Shown here piece after piece: positions 25,598 through 39,100 of a stretch of 64,000 nt of DNA. The notes beneath the pieces are model-generated. The model had not been told where the DNA came from. It saw nothing but the letters and a program-made list of their open reading frames with translations, and made no database searches. The DNA is from Ptiloglossa arizonensis (lineage: Eukaryota; Arthropoda; Insecta; Hymenoptera; Colletidae), in contig NW_027478463.1 of the NCBI RefSeq assembly GCF_051014685.1, positions 806,001 through 870,000 of the forward strand, read 5' to 3'. The number at the start of each line of letters is the position of its first letter. Positions within the stretch are counted from its first letter, which is position 1. Both the position numbers and the translations under genes were made by a program.

Positions 25598-27429
25598 GAA
25601 ACGAACAAAGAAACGGAGAAACGAACAAACAAACGGAGAAACGAAGAAAGAAACGGAGAAATAAATGGAGAAACGAAGAAATAAACCGAGAAACGGAAAA
25701 AGAAACGGAGAAGCGAACAAAGAAATGGAGAAATGGACAAAGAAACGGAGAAACGAACAAAGAAACGGAGAAACGGAGAAATAAATGGAGAAACGTAGAA
25801 ATAAACGGAGAAACGAAGAAAGAAACGGAGAAACGAAGAAAGAAACGGAGAAACGAAGAAAGAAACGGAGAGACGAAGAAAGAAACGGAGAAACGAAGAA
25901 AGAAACGGAGAAACGAAGAAAGAAACGGAGATAGGAACAAAGAAACGGGGAAACGAACAAAGAAACGGAGAAACGAACAAAGAAACGGAGAAAGGAAGAA
26001 AGAAACGCAGAAACGAAGAAAGAAACGGGGAAATGAAAAAAGAAACGGAGAAACGAAGAAAGAAACGGAGAAACGAACAAAGAAACGGAGAAAGGAAGAA
26101 AGAAACGGAGAAACGGAGAAATAAATGGAGAAACGAAGAAATAAACGGAGAAACGAAGGAAGAAACGGAGAAACGAAGAAAGAAACGGAGAAACGAAGAA
26201 AGAAACAGTGTAACGAAGAAAGAAACGAAGAAACGAAGAAAGAAACGGAGAAATAAATGGAGAAACGTGGAAATAAACGGAGAAACGAACAAGGAAACGG
26301 AGAAACGAAGAAAGAAACGGAGAAACGAAGATAGAAACGAAGAAAGAAACGGAGAAACGAAGAAAGAAACAGAGAAACGAACAAAGAAATGGAGAAACGA
26401 ACAAAGAAACGGAGAAACGAACAAAGAAACGGAGAAACGGAGAAATAAATGGAGAAACGAAGAAATAAACGGAGAAACGAAGAAAGAAACGGAGAAACGA
26501 AGAAATGAACGGAGAAATGAGGAAGGAAACGGAGAAACAAAGAAAGGAACGGAGAAACGAAGAAAGAAACGGGGAAACGAAGAAAGAAACAGAGAAACGA
26601 ACAAAGAAACGGAGAAATGAAGAAAGAAACGGAGAAATAAATGGAGAAACGAAGAAGTAAACCGAGAAACGGAAAAAGAAACGGAGAAGCGAACAAAGAA
26701 ATGGAGAAATGAACAAAGAAACGGAGAAACGAACAAAGAAACGGAGAAGCGGAGAAATAAATGGAGAAACGAAGAAATAAACGGAGAAACGAAGAAAGAA
26801 ACGGAGAAACGAAGAAATGAACGGAGAAATGAGGAAGGAAACGGAGAAACAAAGAAAGGAACGGAGAAACGAAGAAAGAAACGGAGAAACGAACAAAGAA
26901 ACGGAGAAACGAACAAAGAAACGGAGAAACGAAGAAAGAAACGGAGAAACAAAGAAAGAAACGGAGAAACGAAGAAAGAAACGGAGAGACGAAGAAAGAA
27001 ACGGAGAAACGAAGAAAGAAACGGAGATAGGAACAAAGAAACGGGGAAACGAACAAAGAAACGGAGAAACGAAGAAAGAAACAGCAGAAACGAAGAAAGA
27101 AACGGGGAAATGAAAAAAGAAACGGAGAAACGAAGAAAGAAACGGAGAAACGAACAAAGAAACGGAGAAACGAAGAAAGAAACGGAGAAACGAACAAAGA
27201 AACGGAGAAACGGAGAAATAAATGGAGAAACGAAGAAATAAACGGAGAAACGAACAAGGAAACGGAGAAGCGAAGAAAGAAACGGAGAAACGAAGAATGA
27301 AACGGAGAAATAAATGGAGAAACGAAGAAATAAACGGAGACGCGAACAAGGAAACGGAGAAACGAAGAAAGAAACGGAGAAACGAACAAAGAAACGGAGA
27401 AACGAACAAAGAAACGGAGAAACGAAGAA

Positions 27430-27860
27430 TGAAACGGAGAAATAAATGGAGAAACGAAGAAACAAACGGAGACGCGAACAAGGAAACGGAGAAACGAAGA
27501 AAGAAACGGAGATACGAACAAAGAAATGGAGAAACGAACAAAGAAACGGATAAACGAAGAAAGAAACGGAGAAACGAACAAAGAAACGGAGAAACGAAGA
27601 ATGAAACGGAGAAATAAATGGAGAAACGAAGAAATAAACGGAGACGCGAACAAGGAAACGGAGAAACGAAGAAAGAAACGGAGAAACGAAGAAAGAAACG
27701 GAGAAACGAAGAAAGAAACGGAGAAACGAAGAAAGAAACGGAGATGCGAACAAAGAAACGGAGAAACGAACAAAGAAACGGAGAAACGAACAAAGAAACG
27801 GAGGAACGGAGAAATAAACGCAGAAACGAATAAATAAACGGAGAAACGAAGAAATAAACG
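27430..27860. repeat. Minisatellite segment repeated from 24094-24524 (offset 3336)
   Basis: The run containing GGAGACGCGAACAAGG and GGAGATGCGAACAAAG recurs here in the same order as near 24190-24500 (landmarks 24190/27526 and 24282/27618). It shows block copying outside the main 5316-bp duplication. Confidence 0.7.
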
Positions 27861-28149
27861 GAGAAATAAATGGAGAAACGAAGAAATAAACGGAGAAACG
27901 AACAAGGAAACGGAGAAACGAAGAAAGAAACGGAGAAACGAAGATAGAAACGAAGAAAGAAACGGAGAAACGAAGAAAGAAACAGAGAAACGAAAAAAGA
28001 AACGCAGAAACGAAGAATGAAACGGAGAAACGAAGAAATGAACGGAGAAATGAGGAAGGAAACGGAGAAACAAAGAAAGGAACGGAGAAACGAAGAAAGA
28101 AACGGAGAAACGGACAAAGAAACGGAGAAACGAAGAAAGAAACGGAGAA

Positions 28150-31000
28150 ACGAAGAATGAAACGGAGAAACGAAGAAAGAAACGGAGAAACGAAGAAACG
28201 ATGAAAGAAACGGAGAAACGAAGAAAGAAACGGGGAAACGAACAAAGAAACGGAGAAACGAAGAAAGAAATGGAGAAACGGAGGAATAAATGGAGAAACG
28301 AAGAAATAAACGGAGAAACGAAGAAAGAAAAGGAGAAACAAAGAAAGAAACGGAGAAGCGAACAAAGAAATGGAGAAACGAACAAAGAAACGGAGAAATG
28401 AACAAAGAAACGGAGAAACGAACAAAGAAACGGAGAAACGAAGAAAGAAACGGAGAAACGGAGAAATAAATGGAGAAACGTAGAAATAAACGGAGAAACG
28501 AAGAAAGAACCGGAGAAACGAAGAAAGAAACGGAGAAACGAAGAAAAAAACGGTGTAACGAAGAAAGAAACGAAGAAAGAAACGGAGAAACGAAGAAAGA
28601 AACGGAGAAACGAACAAAGAAACGGAGAAACGAACAATGAAACGGAGAAACGGAGAAATAAATGGAGAAACGAAGAAATAAACGGAGAAACGAAGAAAGA
28701 AACTGAGAAACGAAGAAAGAAACGGAGAAACGAACAAAGAAAGGGAGAAACGAACAAAGAAACGGAGACACGAAGAAAGAAACGGAGAAACGGAGGAATA
28801 AATGGAGAAACGAAGATATAAACGGAGAAACGGACAAAGAAACGGAGAAACAAAGAAAGAAACGGAGAAACGAACAAAGAATAGGAGAAACGAACAAAGA
28901 AACGGAGAAATGAACAAAGAAACGGAGAAACGAACAAAGAAATGGAGAAACGAACAAAGAAACGGAGAAACGAAGAATGAAACGGAGAAACGAAGAAAGA
29001 AACGGAGAAACGAAGAAAGAAACGGAGAAACGAAGAAAGAAACGGAGAAACGAAGAAAGAAACGGAGAAACGAAGAAAGAAACGAAGAAACGAAGAAAGA
29101 AACGGAGCATCGGAGAAATAAATGGAGAAACGAAGTAATAAACCGAGAAACGGAGAGAGAAACGGAGAAACGAACAAAGAAACAGAGAAACGAAGAAAGA
29201 AACGGAGAAACGAACAAAGAAAGGGAGAAACGAACAAAGAAACGGAGACACGAAGAAAGAAACGGAGAAACGGAGGAATAAATGGAGAAACGAAGATATA
29301 AACGGAGAAACGAACAAAGAAACGGAGAAACAAAGAAAGAAACGGAGAAACGAACAAAGAATAGGAGAAACGAACAAAGAAACGGAGAAATGAACAAAGA
29401 AACGGAGAAACGAACAAAGAAACGGAGAAACGTAGAAAGAAACGGAGAAATAAATGGAGAAACGAAGAAATAAATGGAGAAACGAAGAATGAAACGGAGA
29501 AACGAGGAAAGAAACGGAGAAACGAAGAAGGAAACGGTATAACGAAGAAAGAAATGAAGAATGAAACGGAGAAACGAACAAAGAAACGGAGAAACGAACA
29601 AAGAAACGGAGAAACGGACAAAGAAACGGAGAAACGAACAAAGAAACGCAGAAACGAAGAATGAAACGGAGAAACGAAGAAATGAACAGAGAAATGAGGA
29701 AGGAAACGGAGAAACGAAGAAAGAAACGGAGAAACGGACAAAGAAACGGAGAAACGAAGAAAGAAACGGAGAAACAAAGAATGAAACGGAGAAACGAAGA
29801 AAGAAACGGAGAAACGAAGAAACGATGAAAGAAACGGAGAAACGAAGAAAGAAACGGGGAAACGAACAAAGAAACGGAGAAACGAAGAAAGAAATGGAGA
29901 AACGGAGGAATAAATGGAGAAACGAAGAAATACACGGAGAAACGAAGAAAGAAAAGGAGAAACAAAGAAAGAAACGGAGAAACGAACAAAGAAATGGAGA
30001 AACGAACAAAGAAACGGAGAAATGAACAAAGAAACGGAGAAACGAACAAAGAAACGGAGAAACGAAGAAAGAAACGGAGAAACGGAGAAATAAATGGAGA
30101 AACGTAGAAATAAACGGAGAAACGAAGAAAGAACCGGAGAAACGAAGAAAGAAACGGAGAAACGAAGAAAAAAACGGTGTAACGAAGAAAGAAACGAAGA
30201 AAGAAACGGAGAAACGAAGAAAGAAACGGAGAAACGAACAAAGAAACGGAGAAACGAACAATGAAACGGAGAAACGGAGAAATAAATGGAGAAACGAAGA
30301 AATAAACGGAGAAACGAAGAAAGAAACGGAGAAACGAAGAAAGAAACGGAGAAACGAACAAAGAAAGGGAGAAACGAACAAAGAGACGGAGACACGAAGA
30401 AAGAAACGGAGAAACGGAGGAATAAATGGAGAAACGAAGATATAAACGGAGAAACGAACAAAGAAACGGAGAAACAAAGAAAGAAACGGAGAAACGAACA
30501 AAGAATAGGAGAAACGAACAAAGAAACGGAGAAATGAACAAAGAAACGGAGAAACGAACAAAGAAATGGAGAAACGAACAAAGAAACGGAGAAACGAAGA
30601 ATGAAACGGAGAAACGAAGAAAGAAACGGAGAAACGAAGAAAGAAACGGAGAAACGAAGAAAGAAACGGAGAAACGAAGAAAGAAACGAAGAAACGGAGC
30701 ATCGGAGAAATAAATGGAGAAACGAAGTAATAAACCGAGAAACGGAGAGAGAAACGGAGAAACGAACAAAGAAACAGAGAAACGAAGAAAGAAACGGAGA
30801 AACGAACAAAGAAAGGGAGAAACGAACAAAGAAACGGAGATACGAAGAAAGAAACGGAGAAACGGAGGAATAAATGGAGAACCGAAGATATAAACGGAGA
30901 AACGAACAAAGAAACGGAGAAATGAACAAAGAAACGGATAAACGAACAAAGAAACGGAGAAACGAAGAAAGAAACGGAGAAATAAATGGAGAAACGAACA
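28150..31000. repeat. Minisatellite tandem block with about 1.6-kb period
   Basis: Landmarks repeat at +1624 (28201/29825 and 28802/30426), then at +1592 after a small deletion (29105/30697 and 29282/30874). Part of the unit appears again near 31558. Marker phrases are GAACCGGAGAAACG, CGGTGTAACGAAG and GAACAAAGAATAGGAG. Confidence 0.75.
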
Positions 31001-34000
31001 AAGAAACGGAGAAACGAAGAAAGAAACGGAGAAATAAATGGAGAAACGAGGAAATAAATGGAGAAACGAAGAAAGAAACGGAGAAACGAGGAAAGAAACG
31101 GAGAAACGAAGAAGGAAACGGTATAACGAAGAAAGAAACGAAGAAACGAAGAAATAAACGGAGAAATAAGTGGAGAAACGAAGAAATAAACGGAGAAATA
31201 AGTGGAGAAACGAAGAAATAAACGGAGAAACGAACAAGGAAACGGAGAAACGAAGAAAGAAATGGAGAAACGAAGAAAGAAGCGAAGAAAGAAACGGATA
31301 AACGAAGAAAGAAACGGAGAAACGAAGAAAGAAACGGAGAAACGAAGAAAGAAACGGTGAAATAAATGGAGAAACGAAGAAATAAACAGAGAAACGGAAA
31401 AATAAACCGAGAAACGCACAAAGAAACGGAGAAATAAATGGAGAAACGAAGAAATAAACGGAGAAACGAAGAAAGAAACGGAGAAACGAACAAAGAAAGG
31501 GAGAAACGAACAAAGAAACGGAGACACGAAGAAAGAAACGGAGAAACGGAGGAATAAATGGAGAAACGAAGATATAAACGGAGAAACGAACAAAGAAACG
31601 GAGAAGCAAAGAAAGAAACGGAGAAACGAACAAAGAATAGGAGAAACGAACAAAGAAACGGAGAAATGAACAAAGAAACGGAGAAACGAACAAAGAAACG
31701 GAGAAACGAAGAAAGAAACGGAGAAATAAATGGAGAAACGAAGAAATAAATGGAGAAACGAAGAAAGAAACGGAGAAACGAGGAAAGAAACGGAGAAACG
31801 AAGAAGGAAACGGTATAACGAAGAAAGAAACGAAGAAACGAAGAAATAAACGGAGAAATAAGTGGAGAAACGAAGAAATAAACGGAGAAATAAGTGGAGA
31901 AACGAAGAAATAAACGGAGAAACGAACAAGGAAACGGAGAAACGAAGAAAGAAATGGAGAAACGAAGAAAGAAGCGAAGAAAGAAACGGATAAACGAAGA
32001 ATGAAACGGAGAAACGAAGAAAGAAACGGAGAAACGAAGAAAGAAACGGTGAAATAAATGGAGAAACGAAGAAATAAACAGAGAAACGGAAAAAGAAACG
32101 GAGAAACGAACAAAGAAACGGAGAAATAAATGGAGAAACGAAGAAATAAACGGAGAAACGAAGAAAGAAACGGAGAAACGAAGAAAGAAACGGAGAAAAG
32201 AAGAAAGAAACGGCGAAACGAAGAAAGAAACGGAGATACGAACAAAGAAACGAAGAAACGAAGAAAGAAACGGAGAATCGAAGAAATAAATGGAGAAGCA
32301 AAGAAATAGACCGAGAAACGGAGAAAGAAACGGAGAAATAAATGGAGAGACGAAGAAATAAACCGAAAAACGGAAAAAGAAACGGAGAAACGAACAAAGA
32401 TACGGAGAAACGAACAAAGAAACGGGGAAACGAACAAAGAAACGGAGAAACGAACAAAGAAACGGAGAAACGAACAAAGAAAGGGAGAAATAAATGGAGA
32501 AACGAAGAAATAAACGGAGAAACGAAGAAAGAAACGGAGAAACGAAGATAGAAACGGAGAAACGAAGAAAGAAACGGAGAAACGAAGAAAGAAACGGAGA
32601 AACGAAGAAAGAAACGGAGAAACGAAGAAAGAAACTGAGAAACGAAGAAAGAAACGGAGAATCGGAGAAGTAAATGGAGAAACGAATAAATGGACCGAGA
32701 AACGGAGAAAGAAACGGAGAAACGAACAAAGAATCGGAGAAACGAAGAAAGAAACGGAGAAACGTAGAAAGAAACGGAGAAACGCAGAAAGAAACGGAGA
32801 AACGAAGAAAGAAACTGAGAAACGAAGAAAGAAACGGAGAAACGAAGAAAGAAACTGAGAAACGAAAAGAGAAACGGAGAAACGAAGGAAGAAAAGGAGT
32901 AACGAAGAAAGAAACGAAGAAACGAAGAAAGAAACGGAGAAACGAAGAAAGAAACGGAGACACGAAGAAAGAAACGGAGAAACGAGGAAAGAAACGGAGA
33001 AATAAATGGAGAGACGAAGAAATAAACCGAAAAACGGAAAAAGAAACGGAGAAACGAACAAAGAAACGGAGAAACGAACAAAGAAACGGAGAAACGTAGA
33101 AAGAAACGGAGAAACGAAGAAAGAAACGGAGAAACGAAGAAAGAAACGGAGAAATAAATGGACAGACGAAGAAATAAACGGAGTAACGAAGATGGAAACG
33201 GAGAAACGAAGAAAGAAACGGAGAAACGAAGAGAGAAACGGAGAAACGAAGAAAGAAACGGAGAAACGAAGAAACGATGAAAGAAACGGAGAAACGAAGA
33301 AAGAAACGGAGAAACGGAGAAGTAAATGGAGAAACGAAGAAAGAATCGGAGAAACGGAGAAATAAATGGAGAAACGAAGGTATAAACCGAGAAACGGAGA
33401 AAGAAACGGAGAAACGAACAAAGAAACGGAGAAGCGAAGAAAGAAACGAAGAAACGGAGAAACGGAGAAATAAATGGGGAAACGAAGAAAGAAACGGAGA
33501 AACGAACAAAGAAACGGAGAAACGAAGAACGAAACGGAGAAACGAAGAAAGAAACGGAGAAACGAAGAAACGATGAAAGAAACGGAGAAACGAACAAAGA
33601 AACGGAGAAACGAAGAAAGAAACGGAGAAACCGAGAAATAAATGGAGAAACGTAGAAATAAACGGAGAAACGAAGAAAGAACCGGAGAAACGAAGAAAGA
33701 AACGGAGAAACGAAGAAAAAAACGGTGTAACGAAGGAAGAAACGAAGAAAGAAACGGAGAAACGAAGAAAGAACGGAGAAACGAACAAAGAAACGGAGAA
33801 ACGAATAACGAAAACAGAGAAACGGAGAAATAAATGGAGAAACGAAGAAATAAACGGAGAAACGAAGAAGAAACGGAGAAACGAAGAAAGAAACAGAGAA
33901 ACGAAGAAAGAAACGGTGTAACGAGAAAGAAACGAAGAAACGAAGAAAGAAACGGAGAAATAAATGGAGAAACGTGGAAATAAACGGAGAAACGTACAAG

Positions 34001-36031
34001 GAAACGGAGAAACGAAGAAAGAAACGAGAAACGAAGATAGAAACGAAGAAAGAAACGGAGAAACGAAGAAAGAAACAGAGAACGAACAAAGAAATGGAGA
34101 AACGAACAAAGAAACGGAGAAACGAACAAAGAAACGGAGAAACGGAGAAATAAATGGAGAAACGAAGAAATAAACGGAGAAACGAAGAAGAAACGGAGAA
34201 ACGAAGAAAGAAACGGAGAAACGAGAAAGAAACGGAGAAACGAAGAAAGAAACGGAGAAACGAACCAAAGAAACGGAGAAACGAAGAAAGAATCGGAGAA
34301 ACGAAGAAAGAAACGCAGAAACGAAGAAAGAAACGGAGAAATGAAGAAAGAAACGGAGAAACGAAGAAAGAAACGGGAAAACGAAGAATGAAACGGAGAA
34401 ACGAAGAAAGAAACGGAGGAAGAAAGAATCGAAGAAACGGAGAAAGAAACGGAGAAACGAAGAAAGAAACAGAGAAACGAACAAAGAAACGCAGAAACGA
34501 AGAATGAAACGGAGAAACGAGAAATGAACGGAGAAATGAGGAAGGAAACGGAGAAACAAAGAAAGGAACGGAGAAACGAAGAAAGAAACGGAGAAACGGA
34601 CAAAGAAACGGAGAAACGAAGAAAGAAACGGAGAAACGAAGAATGAAACGGAGAAACGAAGAAAGAAACGGAGAAACGAAGAAACGATGAAAGAAACGGA
34701 GAAACGAAGAAAGAAACGGGGAAACGAACAAAGAAATGGAGAAACGAACAAAGAAACGGAGAACGAACAAAGAAACGGAGAAACGGAGGAATAAATGGAG
34801 AAACGAAGAAATAAACGGAGAAACGAAGAAAGAGAAGGAGAAACAAAGAAAGAAACGTAGAAACGAACAAAGAAACGGAGAAACGAACAAAGAAACGGAG
34901 AAATGAACAAAGAAACGGAACAACGAACAAAGAAACGGAGGAACGAAGAAAGAAACGGAGAAACGGAGAAATAAATGGAGAAACGTAGAAATAAACGGAG
35001 AACGAAGAAAGAACCGGAGAAACGAAGAAAGAAACGGAGAAACGAAGAAAAAAACGGTGTAACGAAGAAAGAAACGAAGAAAGAAACGGAGAAACGAAGA
35101 AAGAAACGGAGAAACGAACAAAGAAACGGAGAAACGAACAATGAAACGGAGAAACGGAGAAATAAATGGAGAAACGAAGAAATAAACGGAGAAACGAAGA
35201 AAGAAACGGAGAAACGAAGAAGAAACGGAGAAACGAACAAAGAAACGGAGAAACGAACAAAGAAACGGAGAAATGAACAAAGAAACGGAACAACGAACAA
35301 AGAAACGGAGGAACGAAGAAAGAAACGGAGAAACGGAGAAATAAATGGAGAAACGTAGAAATAAACGGAGAAACGAAGAAAGAACCGGAGAAACGAAGAA
35401 AGAACCGGAGAACGAAGAAAGAAACGGAGAAACGAAGAAAAAACGGTGTAACGAAGAAAGAAACGAAGAAAGAAACGGAGAAACGAACAAAGAAACGGAG
35501 AAACGAACAAAGAAACGGAGAAACGAACAATGAAACGGAGAAACGGAGAAATAAATGGAGAAACGAAGAAATAACGGAGAAACGAACAAAGAAACGGAGA
35601 AACGAACAAAGAAACGGAGAAACGGAGGAATAAATGGAGAAACGAAGAAATAAACGGAGAAACGAAGAAAGAGAAGGAGAAACAAGAAAGAAACGTAGAA
35701 ACGAACAAAGAAACGGAGAAACGAACAAAGAAACGGAGAAATGAACAAAGAAACGGAACAACGAACAAAGAAACGGAGGAACGAAGAAAGAAACGGAGAA
35801 ACGGAGAAATAAATGGAGAAACGTAGAAATAAACGGAGAAACGAAGAAAGAACCGGAGAAACGAAGAAAGAACCGGAGAAACGAAGAAAGAAACGGAGAA
35901 ACGAAGAAAAAAACGGTGTAACGAAGAAAGAAACGAAGAAAGAAACGGAGAAACGAACAAAGAAACGGAGAAACGAAGAAAGAATCGGAGAAACGAAGAA
36001 AGAAACGGAGAAACGAAGAAAGAAACGGAGA

Positions 36032-36131
36032 NNNNNNNNNNNNNNNNNNNNNNNNNNNNNNNNNNNNNNNNNNNNNNNNNNNNNNNNNNNNNNNNNNNNN
36101 NNNNNNNNNNNNNNNNNNNNNNNNNNNNNNN
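36032..36131. other. Assembly gap of exactly 100 N
   Basis: One hundred undetermined bases, a common convention for a scaffold join of unknown size. It separates the 20-bp minisatellite from the reversed 177-bp satellite, so the true distance, order and relative orientation of the two sides are not shown by sequence. Open frames running through it are not meaningful. Confidence 0.98.
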
Positions 36132-39100
36132 ATTCCAGTTATTCGTTTTTAGCATCAGAATTGCGAAAATTTTGATGGTTTCTCAACCATTCCTTATCTT
36201 CAAACTCCCATATCTCGCGAACGGATTGATGAACTCGAGAAATTCCGGTTGCATCTGGAAGTAGAAACTCGCCCGATTACAATGGTATGTGTACTTTTCC
36301 CCTAGGCCTTTCCAGTTATTAGTTTCGAGTATCAGACTTGCGAAAATTTTGATGGTTTCCAACCATTCCTTAACTTCAAACTCCCATATCTCGCGAACAG
36401 ATTGACGAAAACGAGAAATTCCGGTTACATCTGAAGAAGAAACTCTCCCGATTACAAAGGTATGTGTATTTTTCCCCTAGGCCTTTGTAGTTATTGGTTT
36501 CGAGTATCAGACTTGCGAAAATTTTGATGGTTTCTCAAGCATTCCTTAACTTCAAACTCCATATCTCGCGAACGGATTGACGAACTGAATTATTTCCTGT
36601 TGCATCTGAAAGTAGAAACTCGACCGATTACAATGGTGTGTGTATTTTTCCCCTAAGCCTTTGTAGTTATTGGTTTCGGGTATCAGACTTGCGACAATTT
36701 TGATGGTTTCTCAACCGTTCCTTAATTTCAAACTCCCATATCTCGCGAACGGATTGACGAGCTCGAGAAATTCCTGTTGCATCTGAATGTAGAAACTCGC
36801 CCGATTACAAAGGTATGTGCATTTTTCCCCTAGGCCTTTGTAGTTATTGGTTTCGAGTATCAGACTTGCGAAAATTTTGATGGTTTCTCAAGCATTCCTT
36901 AACTCCAAACTCCCATATCTCGGAACGGATTGACGAACACGAGAAATTCCGGTTGCATCTGAAAGTAGAAACTCGCCCGATTACAAAGGTATGTGTATTT
37001 TTCCCCTAGGCCATAGTAGTTATTGGTTTCGAGTATCAGACTTGCGAAAATTTTGATGGTTTCTCAACCATTCCTTATTTTCAAACTCCCATATCTCGCG
37101 AACGGATTGACGAACTCGATTATTTCCTGTTGCATCTGAAAGTAGAAAGTCGACCGATTACAATGGTGTGTGTACTTTTCCCCTAGGTCATTCCAGTTAT
37201 TCGTTTCTAGCATCTGAATTGCGAGAATTTAGATGGTTTCTCAACCATTCCTTAATTTCAAACGCCCATATCTCGCGAACGGATTGACGAACTCGAGAAA
37301 TTCCTGTTGCATCTGAATGTAGAAACTCGCCAGATTACAAAGATATGTGCATTTTTGCCCTAGGCCATTGTAGTTATTGGTTTCGAGTATCAGACCTTCG
37401 AAAATTTTGATGGTTTCTCAAGCATTCCTTAAATTCAAACTCCCATATCTCGCGAACGATTGACGAGCTCGAGAAATTCCTGTTGCATCTGAAAGTAGAA
37501 AGTCGACCGATTACAATGGTGTGTGTACTTTTCCCCTAGGTCATTCCAGTTATTCGTTTCTAGCATCTGAATTGCGAGAATTTTGATGGTTTCTCAACCA
37601 TTCCTTAACTTCAAACACCCATATCTCGCGAACGATTGACGAACTCGAGAAATTCCTGTTGCATCTGAAAGTAGAAACTCGCCCGATTACAAAGATATGT
37701 GTATTTTTGCCCTAGGCCATTGTAGTTATTGGTTTCGAGTATCAGACCTTCGAAAATTTTGATGGTTTGTCAAGCATTCCTTAACTTCAAACTCCCATAT
37801 CTCGCGAACGGATTGACGAGCTCGAGAAATTCCTGTTGCATCTGAAAGTAGAAAGTCGACCGATTACAATGGTGTGTGTACTTTTCCCTAGGTCATTCCA
37901 GTTATTCGTTTCTAGCATCTGAATTGCGAGAATTTTGATGTTTCTCAACCGTTCCTTAATTTCAAACTCCCATATCTCGCGAACGGATTGACGAGCTCGA
38001 GAAATTCCTGTTGCATCTGAATATAGAAACTCGCCCGATTACAAAGGTATGTGCATTTTTCCCCTAGGCCTTTGTAGTTATTGGTTTCGAGTATCAGACT
38101 TGCGAAAATTTTGATGGTTCCTCAAGCATTCCTTAACTCCAAACTCCCATATCTCGGGAACGGTTTGACGAACACGAGAAATTCCGGTTGCATCTGAAAG
38201 TAGAAACTCGACCGATTACAATGGTGTGTGTATTTTTCCCCTAAGCCTTTGTAGTTATTGGTTCGAGTATCAGACTTGCGAAAATTTTGATGGTTTCTCA
38301 ACCGTTCCTTAATTTCAAACTCCCATATCTCGCGAACGGATTGACGAGCTCGAGAAATTCCTGTTGCATCTGAATGTAGAAACTCGCCCGATTACAAAGG
38401 TATGTTCATTTTTCCCCTAGGCCTTTGTAGTTATTGGTTTCGAGTATCAGGCTTGCGAAAATTTTGATGGTTTCTCAAGCATTCCTTAACTTCAAAATCC
38501 CATATCTCGCGAACGGATTGACGAGCTCGAGAAATTCCTGTTGCATCTGAATGTAGAAACTCGCCCGATTACAAAGGTATGTGCATTTTTCCCTAGGCCT
38601 TTGTAGTTATTGGTTTCGAGTATCAGACTTGCGAAAATTTTGATGGTTTCTCAAGCATTCCTTAACTTCAAAATCCCATATCTCGCGAACGGATTGACGA
38701 ACACGAGAAATTCCGGTAGCATCTGGAAGAAGAAACTCTCCCGATTACAATGGTATGTGTACTTTTCCCCTAGGCCTTTCCAGTTATTAGTTCGAGTATC
38801 AGACTTGCGAAAATTTGATGGTTTCTCAAGCATTCCTTAACTTCAAACTCCCATATCTCGCGAACGGATGGACGAACTGAATTATTTCCTGTTGCATCTG
38901 AAAGTAGAAACTCGACCGATTACAATGGTGTGTGTATTTTTCCCCTAAGCCTTTGTAGTTATTGGTTTCGGGTATCAGACTTGCGACAATTTTGATGTTT
39001 CTCAACCGTTCCTTAATTTCAAACTCCCATATCTCGCAACGCATTGACGAACTCAATTATTTCCTGCTGCATCTGAAAGTAGAAACTCGACCGCTTACAA

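Larger units (their letters stand above)
4568..36031. repeat. 20-bp minisatellite array, about 31.5 kb (nominally some 1,570 units)
   Basis: The consensus unit is GAAACGGAGAAACGAAGAAA on the plus strand: 18 purines, 2 C and no T, with two CpG per unit. Common variants are GAAC for GAAG, CGCAG for CGGAG, AATGAAACG and paired T-bearing units (AAATAAATGG followed by AAATAAACGG), plus units shortened by a few bases. Variants recur in the same order over kilobases, which reveals large nested duplications (listed separately). About 31.0-33.7 kb is a less regular mixture of the same variants. Because 20 is not a multiple of 3, every frame reads a 60-bp, 20-residue cycle. The minus strand is nearly stop-free in all frames, giving Phe/Ser/Arg/Leu-rich frames of thousands of codons; the plus strand gives Lys/Arg/Glu-rich fragments. 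None has a plausible start context, introns or a related protein family that I recognise, so I call no gene. The array begins at 4568 and runs into the assembly gap. Confidence 0.97.

Noticed and set aside
6520..35748. Minus-strand open frame of about 9,700 codons (and several of 1,700-4,800 codons) as a giant gene
   Set aside because: The frame follows from a 20-bp repeat with no stop complements. All three minus frames are open, frame is insensitive to indels, codons simply cycle through the unit, and one of the frames crosses the N gap.
4568..36031. CRISPR array
   Set aside because: Units are contiguous 20-bp repeats without unique spacers, and no cas genes are present.
4502..36175. Many plus-strand Lys/Arg/Glu-rich frames of 60-220 codons
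   Set aside because: They are the other strand of the same repeat, cut wherever a T-bearing unit creates TAA or TGA. They have no independent evidence of coding.
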